28,811 nt of DNA from DAOVDI01 sp965373045 (lineage in GTDB: Bacteria; Acidobacteriota; Aminicenantia; Aminicenantales; Aminicenantaceae), in NCBI GenBank assembly GCA_965373045.1, contig CBDVEQ010000009.1, positions 1 to 28,811 on the forward strand. Direction: 5' to 3'. A program made the position numbers and the translations under genes. Every line of letters starts with the position of its first letter. Position 1 is the stretch's first letter. Shown here piece after piece: positions 8,486 to 16,069 of this stretch. The notes under the pieces were generated by a model that made no database searches, was not told the DNA's origin, and saw nothing but the letters and a program-made list of their open reading frames with translations.

Positions 8486-8857
8486 GTGGTTGTAGAAGAG
8501 AAAAATATTTTGATCATCGATCCGGATGATAACGACAGAAACAGTCTTTCTTCCTACTTAACAGATCTTAATTATAAAACCGAAACTGGCAAATGTCTGA
8601 CCGATGCTGTAATTAAAATCACTATGAGGAATTTTGGATGTCTGATAATCGACGTTAACCTTCCTGAAATGAAAGGTTATGAGGCAGTTACCATCCTTAA
8701 GAATATTTCTCCCGGCATAAAAATTATAATGACAACAAAAAAAAACACAAAACAGCTGGAAGCAAAAGTCAGAGAGCAAGACATATTTTTTTATTTTATA
8801 AAATCTTTTGGTAAAGACGAATTAAAATTGGCAATCAACAATGTTTTCAGCCAATAA
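8486..8857 (+). CDS. Single-domain receiver protein, divergent
   Basis: The 123-residue product is a CheY-like receiver domain and nothing else. The phosphoacceptor is Asp56 in LIIDVNLPEMKG. The conserved Thr (IIMTTK) and Lys (FIKSF) can be aligned, but the usual K-P is K-S and the acidic pocket reads D-P-D-D. The chosen start is GTG at 8486, 18 bp after hydA, with AGGA at 8474-8477. The gene is A/T-richer than hydA. Its position makes it part of the hydrogenase transcript. It has no output domain, so it may act as a phosphate sink or relay with the following two proteins (inference). Confidence 0.8.
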   Translation: MVVEEKNILIIDPDDNDRNSLSSYLTDLNYKTETGKCLTDAVIKITMRNFGCLIIDVNLPEMKGYEAVTILKNISPGIKIIMTTKKNTKQLEAKVREQDIFFYFIKSFGKDELKLAINNVFSQ

Positions 8858-8868
8858 AGGAGAATACA

Positions 8869-9276
8869 ATGAAAAAGATCAAAGTAAAAATCTTAGTAAT
8901 CGATGACGATCCTGATTTCATCGAGGCGGTGATTCCCATCCTGAACTCTGCAAATTACGATGTAATAACCGCATCCAGTCCTGACCAGGGAAAAGAAAAG
9001 ATTTTGGCCGAGAAGCCTGATCTAGTCCTTCTTGACATTATGATGGACAGTCTGTTTGACGGCTTTTCCCTGTGCCACAACATCAAAACGGCAAAAGAAT
9101 TCGATTCGGTCAAAGATACGCCTATCATTCACATTTCAGCCGTCAAGGAAATAACCGGCTCCAGATTTCAATTCAAAGGGGATGAGCAAGGCATGCTCGG
9201 CCCTGACGATTATATTGACAAACCGGTCAAACCTGCTGATTTGCTAGCCCGGATCGACAAGCTTATTAATCGCTGA
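8869..9276 (+). CDS. Single-domain response regulator
   Basis: This 135-residue receiver domain has the acidic triad IDDD (11-14), the phosphoacceptor Asp56 in LVLLDIMMD, a Ser in IIHISAV and the conserved Lys in YIDKPVKP. No DNA-binding or enzymatic domain follows. It contains a short insertion (GSRFQFKGDEQGMLGPDD) between the Ser and Lys strands, as seen in some receivers linked to hydrogenase or HybB-type clusters. The ATG has AAAGGAG in front of it, 11 bp after the previous gene. It lies between another receiver and a receiver-kinase, so the three probably form one phosphorelay. Confidence 0.88.
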   Translation: MKKIKVKILVIDDDPDFIEAVIPILNSANYDVITASSPDQGKEKILAEKPDLVLLDIMMDSLFDGFSLCHNIKTAKEFDSVKDTPIIHISAVKEITGSRFQFKGDEQGMLGPDDYIDKPVKPADLLARIDKLINR

Positions 9277-9327
9277 ATCAAGGCCATTTTCGATCAGGCA
9301 AAAACATTATTGTTATGAGGCATCAAA

Positions 9328-10449
9328 ATGGATAAAGAAAAATCCATGGTCATCGTTATCGACGATGAAGAAACCATGCGTGATTCATGCAACCTCATTC
9401 TCAAAAAAGACGGGTTCCGAACTGAAACAGCAGAAAATGGACCAGAGGGAATCCAAAAAGTAATCCAATTCAAACCCGATATTGTCCTAATCGACCTAAA
9501 AATGCCTGGGATAAGCGGTTTTGATGTCCTGGACCAAATAGCGGATATTGATCCTGACATCATAGCCATCGTTATAACAGGTTATGCAACCGTGGATTCC
9601 GCTGTTGAAGCCATGCGAAAAGGGGCTTATGATTTCCTGCCCAAGCCGTTCACTCCCGAAGAATTAAGGATCATCATCAAGCGGGGGCTGGAACGGCGGA
9701 AGCTCAAAATGGAGGCAGAAAAATTACGCCTTGAAAAAAAACTCATCGAAGAAAACTTCATTACAATGGTTTCTCATCAACTGAGAAGCCCGATCGTCAC
9801 TGTTATCCAATTTTTTGAAGTCATTTTAGGCGGCATCATCAAGGAGGAAGAAAAAAAGACAGCGATGCTCAACAGGGCAAAAAACAAACTGGAAGGGCTG
9901 CTTAATCTCATCAATGAATGGCTGGATATCGCCCGGATGAATGCCGGCAATATTGTCGACCAAGGCAAACCTTTTTCCCTGGTCAACCTTATAAAAAAAA
10001 CAATAGATTTTTACGAGCCTTTGGCTCAGAAAAACAATATCTCCCTGAAACTCGATGCAGCCTCTGTTGACAAGATGGTGTTTGGCGATGAGGAAACACT
10101 TGAGCACGTTTTTACAAATCTCATAAGTAATGCCATTAAATACAGTGGGTCCGGGGCATCCGTGAAAATTTCCATTCGGGAAGATGATAAATATATTATT
10201 ACCGATGTTTCAGACACCGGGGTCGGGATCCCAAAAAAACATATTCCATTCATTTTTGATCAATTCTACCGGGTCAAGCGGAGTGAAAGCCAAAAACAAA
10301 AAGGATCCGGCCTTGGACTGTCCATTGCCAAAAAGATTGCTGAGGCACATGAGGGCAAAATCACGGTTTCCAGTGAGAGCGGAAAAGGAAGCACTTTCAC
10401 AGTCTTCCTGCCCAAAGCAAAAAACGCAGAGCCGGTAGACCCTAAATAA
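9328..10449 (+). CDS. Soluble hybrid protein: receiver domain plus histidine kinase
   Basis: The 373-residue protein begins with a receiver domain (about 6-122; Asp56 in LIDLKMPG, Lys in FLPKPFTPEELR). A helix leads to a HisKA domain with His150 in TMVSHQLRSP and a C-terminal ATPase domain with NLISNAIKYS, DVSDTGVGI and GSGLGLSIAKK. There is no membrane segment or sensor domain, so input must arrive by phosphorylation of its own receiver or by protein contact. The receiver part closely resembles that of the NtrC-type regulator at 2416 (shared ITGFATIESAVDAIKRGAFD / ITGYATVDSAVEAMRKGAYD pattern). It is the last gene before a 430-bp gap. Confidence 0.92.
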   Translation: MDKEKSMVIVIDDEETMRDSCNLILKKDGFRTETAENGPEGIQKVIQFKPDIVLIDLKMPGISGFDVLDQIADIDPDIIAIVITGYATVDSAVEAMRKGAYDFLPKPFTPEELRIIIKRGLERRKLKMEAEKLRLEKKLIEENFITMVSHQLRSPIVTVIQFFEVILGGIIKEEEKKTAMLNRAKNKLEGLLNLINEWLDIARMNAGNIVDQGKPFSLVNLIKKTIDFYEPLAQKNNISLKLDAASVDKMVFGDEETLEHVFTNLISNAIKYSGSGASVKISIREDDKYIITDVSDTGVGIPKKHIPFIFDQFYRVKRSESQKQKGSGLGLSIAKKIAEAHEGKITVSSESGKGSTFTVFLPKAKNAEPVDPK

Positions 10450-10599
10450 CTTCTTCCTGTTTTAATCATCTAATCTGAATTATTCATAATAAATGGCCGA
10501 TACCCATGTTTTTTTGAATGATCAGAGCTTTTAACAAAGGATTTTGCCATGGTTAAATTTGGTGCTGAATATCATATATCGTTAATAAAAAAATCATCG

Positions 10600-10712
10600 G
10601 CCCTTTTTTCCCCTCCGGGCAAGCCGATCTGCTTTGTTGCGGCGCATTCGCAGTATATGAATACGGCTTCATACGCCACGTCGCGCATATCGACTTGTGA
10701 ATAATCCAGGCT
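10600..10712 (-). repeat. Intergenic repeat family, copy 1 (reverse orientation)
   Basis: On the reverse strand this reads CCTGGATTATTCACAAGTCG, then GAAGCCGTATTCATATACTG and GATCGGCTTGCCCGGAGGG. The same blocks in the same order occur at 11917-12040 and, with a different 3' end, at 18609-18734. The core GTAT-TCAT-ATAC can form a small hairpin. The flanking arms vary between copies. Confidence 0.75.
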
Positions 10713-10770
10713 AGGAGATATTATTCGGTTTTTCTCGTAATCTCGTTGTGGCATTGGATAAGCATGCAAA

Positions 10771-10800
10771 TTGACCCGAGATCTTTATTTCGTATATAAT
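10771..10800 (+). promoter_or_regulatory. Sigma-70 promoter of the hypBA unit
   Basis: TTGACC (10771-10776) and perfect TATAAT (10795-10800) with an 18-base spacer make one of the best sigma-70 matches in the window. The start point falls at about 10806-10808, on the ATG of the broken protease reading frame, so that frame would be leaderless and the hypB leader about 100 bases. Confidence 0.65.
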
Positions 10801-10806
10801 ATTTTG

Positions 10807-10915
10807 ATGAAAACACTGTTGCTTGGATTGGGAAACGAATTATATGGAAAAAACTCTTCCTGAAATCATTAATAAAACCATTGAACTGGTCAAACAAAAC
10901 AATAATAATGACTAA
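10807..10915 (+). pseudogene. Remnant of a hydrogenase maturation protease gene (internal deletion)
   Basis: The frame from ATG 10807 reads MKTLLLGLGNELYGKNSS and stops at 10861-10863. LLLGLGNELYG is the typical N-terminus of HyaD/HycI/FrcD proteases, where D-D-G-x-G should follow. A second frame, from 10844, reads MEKTLPEIINKTIELVKQ, four more residues and a stop at 10913-10915; this looks like the amphipathic last helix of the same family. That second stop overlaps the hypB ATG (ATGACTAA), as expected if an intact gene once ended there in an operon with hypB. About 120 codons of the middle are missing and the two ends are out of frame. The identification rests on short segments. A protease domain is instead fused to HydA at 6713-8467. 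Confidence 0.6.
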
Positions 10916-11579
10916 AAAAGAAATTCTTGTACTGGAAGATCTTCTAGGTTCCAATAAAAAAATCGCAGCCAACATTCGAAATCAACTGTCCGAGAAAGGA
11001 ATACTGGCCATCAATCTTCTCAGTTCTCCAGGCGCAGGCAAAACCATGCTCCTGGAAAAACTTTCCGAAGTATTAAAACCGGATTATAAAATGGCGGTCA
11101 TCGAAGGAGATATCGAGACGGAAAGAGACGCCGAAAGAATCAGGGCAAAAGGAATCCCGGCCTGGCAGATCATGACCGGAGGAGCATGTCACCTAGAAGC
11201 CAAAATGATAGGCAGGCTATTTCCTGACATCCCGCCTGACCTGGATTTCCTGTTCATAGAAAACGTTGGAAATCTTGTTTGTCCGGCAAGTTTCGACCTG
11301 GGAGAACATCTGAGATGTGTGCTACTGTCCACGCCGGAAGGGGACGACAAACCAAAAAAATATCCCAAGGCCTTTATCACATCGGATTCTTTGATCATCA
11401 GCAAGTCGGACCTGGTATCAGTCCTGCCTTTTGATATTGAAAGGGCCTCGAAAGAAGCGCTCGAAATGAACCCAAGGTTGGAAATTTTTATCACCTCTTC
11501 ACTCAATGGGGATGGCATTAAAGAGCTGTCTGACTATTTTATACAAGCTCTCCACAAACTGCGTGATGATCATGCATGA
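10908..11579 (+). CDS. hypB: Hydrogenase nickel incorporation GTPase HypB
   Basis: HypB hydrolyses GTP to help deliver nickel to the hydrogenase large subunit, working with HypA. The 223-residue protein has the P-loop SSPGAGKT at 39-46, VIEGDIETERDAERI, the metal-binding pair Cys94-His95 in GGACHLEA, and VGNLVCPASFDLGE. The guanine-specificity motif is S-K-S-D instead of N-K-x-D. No N-terminal His-rich nickel-storage segment or CxxCGC motif is present. I chose ATG 10908 over TTG 10881, because upstream codons read into the protease remnant and homologues start here. It overlaps hypA by 8 bp. Confidence 0.93.
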   Translation: MTKKEILVLEDLLGSNKKIAANIRNQLSEKGILAINLLSSPGAGKTMLLEKLSEVLKPDYKMAVIEGDIETERDAERIRAKGIPAWQIMTGGACHLEAKMIGRLFPDIPPDLDFLFIENVGNLVCPASFDLGEHLRCVLLSTPEGDDKPKKYPKAFITSDSLIISKSDLVSVLPFDIERASKEALEMNPRLEIFITSSLNGDGIKELSDYFIQALHKLRDDHA

Positions 11580-11916
11580 ATTGTCTCTTATCGCCAATCT
11601 TTTTGAGATTCTTGAAAAACAGTCCAATGATAAGAATGCAAAAAAGATAGTACATGTCAAACTACAGGTCGGGGTTCTTTCAGGAGCCGTGCCAGAATTT
11701 TTAAAATCCGCCTTTGACATATATAAAAAAGACACTATCGCATGTGAGGCCGAGATCACGATCGAAAAGGTTCCGTTAAAAATGGATTGCGAGGATTGCA
11801 GGTCCGAATTAATAAGCAATGATTATATCCTAACATGCAGTCAGTGCGGCTCCTCGAACCTTAAGACCATTGCCGGAACCGAACTTATCCTTGAAAAGAT
11901 CGAGATAGAAATATAA
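11572..11916 (+). CDS. hypA: Hydrogenase nickel incorporation protein HypA
   Basis: The 114-residue protein starts M-H-E-L-S, where His2 is the nickel ligand throughout the family. It carries the zinc site Cys73-x2-Cys76 and Cys89-x2-Cys92. Length and ending (LILEKIEIEI) are normal for HypA. The longer frame to 11506 is rejected because the nickel ligand must be at the N-terminus. It overlaps hypB by 8 bp (ATG inside GATCATGCATGA). HypC, D, E and F are not in the window and must be elsewhere. Its TAA stop is followed at once by a repeat element. Confidence 0.95.
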   Translation: MHELSLIANLFEILEKQSNDKNAKKIVHVKLQVGVLSGAVPEFLKSAFDIYKKDTIACEAEITIEKVPLKMDCEDCRSELISNDYILTCSQCGSSNLKTIAGTELILEKIEIEI

Positions 11917-12246
11917 CCTGGATTATTCACGGGTCGAGGTTGCCGTAGCTGCGAGGAGCGGTTCGTGAAGCTGTATTTATATACTGCGAACGGAACACGA
12001 CGAAGCCACTGCGGGAAGATCGGCTCGCCCGGAGGGTAAAAAATGCCGATTACAAAAATAATATTGAAGGATTCGAGGGGTCGAGGGGTCGAGTGAAAAG
12101 AAAAGATATAAGAGTTTAGTTTAAAGCACTTGTATCCTTGAACCCTTGAATCCTCGAACCCTTTGCATCTACTACTGGATGATATATAAGAAGTTATGTT
12201 AGGTTATCGGCAGTTTTTATGAATAAAGCAGGATAATCACTTAGGA
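11917..12246 (+). repeat. Compound intergenic repeat, copy 2 (between hypA and glutamate dehydrogenase)
   Basis: The block begins with CCTGGATTATTCACGG directly after the hypA stop. Core GAAGCTGTATTTATATACTG follows (about 11967-11986), then GATCGGCTCGCCCGGAGGG (about 12018-12036). Next come two opposed arms built from an 8-9 base unit: G-rich (GGATTCGAGGGGTCGAGG, 12066-12100) and C-rich (CTTGAATCCTCGAACCC, 12127-12168). It ends with a leader (12196-12246) nearly identical to that in front of atpE. The same order of parts is found at 25909-26189. No gene is seen here. Confidence 0.75.
12163..12190 (+). promoter_or_regulatory. Weak sigma-70 promoter candidate for the glutamate dehydrogenase gene
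   Basis: TTGCAT (12163-12168) and TATAAG (12185-12190) are 16 bases apart. The -35 match is poor and overlaps the end of the repeat arm. The equivalent place in the atpE leader does not preserve the -10 box. Confidence 0.25.
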
Positions 12247-12253
12247 ATAAATC

Positions 12254-15148
12254 ATGAAAAGCATTAAAGACATTGCAGAACAATCTCCCCTGTCGGAAAA
12301 ACAACTCCAAAAAATTGAACAAATCATGATCAGGAATAATAACTATGCACCCAGTACCATCAGGCAGGAGATTGCATACTTCTGTACGGAGTTGGGTATG
12401 CCTGACTATTATTTCAAAACAACCCCCGTAAAGACCATGGCTAACCACATCGAGGCCATTAAAGCAGCCGGGATCATTGCCGCTGGAGAGGCAAAAGGAA
12501 GGATGGAAATAGATCTATCCAGAGAACTGAAAGAAGAAGCCATCTATCTTGTTGATGATGATCACTACCATGCTCATGAAGTGGAAGAACGGATCGAAAC
12601 AAAGTATCCCAACTGCAGGCTTCAGTCATACAGAACATCAGGTAAAGCTCTTGGTGGAAAACATTTACGCATGTACCTGGTCTATACGCACAGGTTTGAT
12701 ACTGTGGTCAAATTCGACTCAACAGAGGGATTATTTGATGATGTGGACCTTCAGAAGATCGCTTCGGCCGATTTTTTGAAAACCACTACAAAAAACACAT
12801 ATAAAAGATATGAAAACCTCCTTCGAAAATCCCTGTGCTGGGAAACCCCTTTAATCGAAGTCACACATGAAAAAAACACAAAGGAACTCCGTATCATGGT
12901 CGCGATAAACACGGATTCCAGTTCCAGATTCTTCTCAAGTGTATCTGATGTCTTCAACTCGTATAACCTGCATTCACGACGCAAATATATCGAGCAATTT
13001 TCTAACGGAAAAACCGTATATTCTTTTTACCTGGAAGACATCCACGAAAAAGATCTGATCCGGAATATTGTTGAAGATATCAGTCTTGTCTATGTAATTT
13101 TCGGGAGCCCTCTTTCCAGCCTCTTCCAAAACGGGGAACTCAATGCTCAAGAAACTGTTTTTGGAGTGGCGGCATGGAGCTTTTCCCACCAATTCTTGAG
13201 CAATTACAACGAAGAATATGTAAGGCTGTCAAACAAATTAAAAGATTTCCCGGAACTGCTTGGCATTTTGAGGACTCTCAAAACTCGCCTGGCAAAAGAC
13301 ACGTTCGACGAAATACGAGTCTGGGATGCGCTTATTGACAACCATGCGATTCTGAAAAATTTGTTCAAGATCTTTGACAAGAAATTCAATCCTTATGTTA
13401 AAAATCACAATATTGAAAGAAATCTTGCAAAGACCGAAGAAGACATTCGCCAAAATATCATCACCGAGGTCGACCGACTTGTTTTCCAGGCCATAATCCT
13501 GTTTATCAAAGTGACACTCCGAACTAATTTCTATAAAGAGGAAAAAACATCTATCGCCTTTATGTATGACTCGAGATTTCTCAATGAGGTTGATTTTCCC
13601 GTATATCCCTTTGGTATCTTTCATGTCATCGCAAGAGAGATGAGAGGATTTCATATCCGGTTTCGGGATATCGCCCGCGGGGGAATTCGTATAGTCCGAT
13701 CCAACAACTACCAGAATTATTTAAATAATTCCGAGTTTATTTTTGATGAAAACTACAATCTGGCATTTACCCAGCAGAAAAAAAACAAGGATCTCCCTGA
13801 AGGAGGATCCAAAGGAACTATTCTTTTAAGATGGGAGTTCCAGGATAAAGCAGAAATCGCCTTTAAAAAATATATCAATGGATTGCTTGACTTGATCGTG
13901 CTAGATGAAAGGATTCTCGATTACTACGGGAAAGAGGTCATACTTTTCTTAGGCCCGGATGAGGGCACAGCTGACCTTATGGAATGGGCATCATTGAGAG
14001 CAAAGGTCATGGATTATCCCTACTGGAAGGCTTTTTCAACCGGTAAGCCTGTACACATGGGAGGCATCCCTCATGATCTGTACGGTATGACAACCAACTC
14101 TGTCCACCAATATGTCCTTAATATTCTGGAAAAGGTCGGCAAAAAAGAAAAGAACATAACAAAAGTTTTGACAGGAGGACCGGACGGAGACCTTGGAAGC
14201 AATGAGATAATGATCTCAAAGGATACTATTCTGGCCATTATCGATGGTTCCGGAGTACTATATGACCCAGAAGGAATTAACAGAAAAGAGCTTAAAAGGC
14301 TGGCAAAAGCCCGTCTAACAGCAGAGAACTTTCATTCTGCTCTCCTTTCCGCCAATGGATTTTTGGTTCGTATCAGTGAAAAAAACCGAAAATTGCCTAA
14401 CGGTGAAAAGGTACTGAACGGTCTTGAATTCCGGAATACATTCCATCTTGATCCCAGATTTAAAGCCGATCTTTTTGTCCCCTGCGGAGGCCGCCCATCT
14501 TCCGTAAATATCAACAATTGGGAGAGATTCCTTGATGAAAAGGGAAATCCGCGTTTCAAGTATATTGTTGAGGGGGCTAACTTGTTCATCACTCAAGAAG
14601 CTCGCCTTCGCCTTGAGGAAAAAGGTGTCATTATTTTTAAAGACGCTTCGGCCAACAAAGGAGGGGTGACCTCCTCTTCGATGGAGGTTCTGGCGAGTCT
14701 TTCACTAAGCAATGAGGAATATCAAAAGCACATGTGCGTAGATAACGGCGAAATCCCGGATTTTCGCAAAACCTATATCAATGAGATCCTCGATTTAATC
14801 AGAGCCAATGCAAAAGCGGAATTTGAGATCATATGGAAGGAGAAACAGGAAAAGAACATTCCCATCTCCCGGCTCTCTGACCTGGTCAGTAAAAAGATCA
14901 ACAATATCACAGACGCCATCTTTTCCTCAAAGCTCTATGTAAACAAAGCCTTGTTTAATAAGGTCTCGGCCTGCTGCTGTCCTCCCATATTGATCAAGAC
15001 CATTGGGACCGATAAGATCTTCCAGCGTGTCCCGAAGTCCTATTTGATCGCTATGTTTTCTTCTCGCCTTGCAAGCCAATATGTCTATGAATACGGGCTG
15101 GATGCCAATGAGATCGATTTTTTTGACTTTGTCAAAAACTTTCAATAA
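12254..15148 (+). CDS. gdh: Large NAD-specific glutamate dehydrogenase
   Basis: This 964-residue protein belongs to the large (about 110 kDa) class of NAD-glutamate dehydrogenases, which convert glutamate to 2-oxoglutarate and ammonia. The N-terminal ~450 residues are the regulatory part of this class. The catalytic part shows HIRFRDIARGGIRIV, the Lys520 motif PEGGSKGTIL, GPDEGTADLMEWAS, the dinucleotide-fold turn TGGPDGDLGSNEI, CGGRPSSVN and KGGVTSSSMEVLAS. The ATG at 12254 follows AGGAATAAATC. A TTG-started methyltransferase lies 21 bp downstream, so the genes may be co-transcribed. In an amino-acid fermenter the NADH produced could be re-oxidised by the hydrogenase encoded upstream (inference). 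Confidence 0.9.
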   Translation: MKSIKDIAEQSPLSEKQLQKIEQIMIRNNNYAPSTIRQEIAYFCTELGMPDYYFKTTPVKTMANHIEAIKAAGIIAAGEAKGRMEIDLSRELKEEAIYLVDDDHYHAHEVEERIETKYPNCRLQSYRTSGKALGGKHLRMYLVYTHRFDTVVKFDSTEGLFDDVDLQKIASADFLKTTTKNTYKRYENLLRKSLCWETPLIEVTHEKNTKELRIMVAINTDSSSRFFSSVSDVFNSYNLHSRRKYIEQFSNGKTVYSFYLEDIHEKDLIRNIVEDISLVYVIFGSPLSSLFQNGELNAQETVFGVAAWSFSHQFLSNYNEEYVRLSNKLKDFPELLGILRTLKTRLAKDTFDEIRVWDALIDNHAILKNLFKIFDKKFNPYVKNHNIERNLAKTEEDIRQNIITEVDRLVFQAIILFIKVTLRTNFYKEEKTSIAFMYDSRFLNEVDFPVYPFGIFHVIAREMRGFHIRFRDIARGGIRIVRSNNYQNYLNNSEFIFDENYNLAFTQQKKNKDLPEGGSKGTILLRWEFQDKAEIAFKKYINGLLDLIVLDERILDYYGKEVILFLGPDEGTADLMEWASLRAKVMDYPYWKAFSTGKPVHMGGIPHDLYGMTTNSVHQYVLNILEKVGKKEKNITKVLTGGPDGDLGSNEIMISKDTILAIIDGSGVLYDPEGINRKELKRLAKARLTAENFHSALLSANGFLVRISEKNRKLPNGEKVLNGLEFRNTFHLDPRFKADLFVPCGGRPSSVNINNWERFLDEKGNPRFKYIVEGANLFITQEARLRLEEKGVIIFKDASANKGGVTSSSMEVLASLSLSNEEYQKHMCVDNGEIPDFRKTYINEILDLIRANAKAEFEIIWKEKQEKNIPISRLSDLVSKKINNITDAIFSSKLYVNKALFNKVSACCCPPILIKTIGTDKIFQRVPKSYLIAMFSSRLASQYVYEYGLDANEIDFFDFVKNFQ

Positions 15149-15169
15149 TACCCAAAAGGAAAATAACTA

Positions 15170-16069
15170 TTGAATTTTGACACATATTCCCGATGTCCAG
15201 TCTGCACAAGTAAAAATATCCATCTCTATAAAAACGGGACTTTCGATTTCCAGACCATAAACAGGGATCTGATCAAGATCACTGACAGCGATTACGGAAA
15301 AACATGGGATCTTTGGAAATGTCTGGACTGCGGTCATATCTTTGCCAATCCTTATCCCAGACAAGAATTCATCCATTCTCTTTACAGCATGAGCGAAGAC
15401 CCTCTTTACGAAGAGGAAGCTCAAGGCCGGGGAAAAAATTTCATCGGTATTCTGACTATCCTGGAAAAATTTCATCCTGATAAAGGGAAACTTTTTGATG
15501 TGGGAGCAGCCACAGGAATTCTTCTCGACCAGGCAAAACACCTGGGATGGACTCCATTTGGGATCGAAGCCAGCCAATGGTGTGTTCGCGTCGCCAAGGA
15601 AAAACATAAAATCCATCTCATAGAAGGAGATTTTGTTGCAGCAGAAATGAAAAAGAACCTTTTCACGGCTGTGACCATGGTTGATTTCATAGAGCACATT
15701 CCTCAGCCTTTTGAGGCTGTGTCCAAGGCCTTTAAAATCCTTTCCCCCGGAGGAACCCTCTGTCTGGTAACACCTGATATTGAAAGTTTTGCTGCCAGAA
15801 TTATTGGAAAAAGATGGTGGCATTTTCGTCCAGCCCATCTGGCTTATTTTTCCATGGGAAGCATTTCCAGAATGCTTGGAAGAGCCGGATTCAAGATAGT
15901 AAAAGTGAAAAAATATGTTTGGACATTTAGTGCACATTATCTGCTTTCCCGCCTCCGTCCTTTCAAGTTTTTGATAAAAAATGCTGCTTTGGGTTCTTTT
16001 TGGAAGAAAATTCCGATAAAATTAGCTTTGAAAGACTCCTACGAAATATACGCAAGAAAAGAAAATTGA
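15170..16069 (+). CDS. SAM-dependent methyltransferase with N-terminal zinc ribbon
   Basis: The 299-residue protein starts with a probable zinc-binding element, Cys9-x2-Cys12 and Cys51-x2-Cys54, followed by a class I methyltransferase fold (Methyltransf_23 type). The SAM-binding glycine motif is LFDVGAATGILL at about 105-116, then GIEAS and MVDFIEHIPQP. This architecture is common among methyltransferases of surface polysaccharide and natural-product clusters. The substrate is unknown. The start is TTG at 15170 with AAAAGGA 9 bases upstream; no in-frame ATG gives the zinc ribbon. Its stop (TGA) overlaps the likely TTG start of the next gene. Confidence 0.82.
   Translation: MNFDTYSRCPVCTSKNIHLYKNGTFDFQTINRDLIKITDSDYGKTWDLWKCLDCGHIFANPYPRQEFIHSLYSMSEDPLYEEEAQGRGKNFIGILTILEKFHPDKGKLFDVGAATGILLDQAKHLGWTPFGIEASQWCVRVAKEKHKIHLIEGDFVAAEMKKNLFTAVTMVDFIEHIPQPFEAVSKAFKILSPGGTLCLVTPDIESFAARIIGKRWWHFRPAHLAYFSMGSISRMLGRAGFKIVKVKKYVWTFSAHYLLSRLRPFKFLIKNAALGSFWKKIPIKLALKDSYEIYARKEN

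Larger units (their letters stand above)
10450..10806. other. Gap with a repeat copy and the hypBA promoter, no gene seen
   Basis: No coding region is credible here. Reading frames that remain open run through a repeat copy on the reverse strand (10600-10712). The stretch 10450-10599 is A/T-rich with no clear signal. The downstream end carries the promoter at 10771-10800. Confidence 0.6.

Noticed and set aside
10572..10769. 65-codon reverse-strand frame between the receiver-kinase and hypB
   Set aside because: It reads straight through a repeat copy whose sequence recurs elsewhere without an open frame.
10881..10907. Longer HypB start at TTG 10881
   Set aside because: The added residues come from overlapping the protease remnant; homologues begin near ATG 10908, which has the typical ATGACTAA overlap.
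11910..12050. Element after the hypA stop considered as an integron attC site
   Set aside because: No RYYYAAC/GTTRRRY core pair was found and no cassette structure or integrase is present.
12066..12168. Repeated 8-9 base units considered as a CRISPR array
   Set aside because: Units are directly adjacent with no spacers and form opposed arms, so this is an inverted repeat element.
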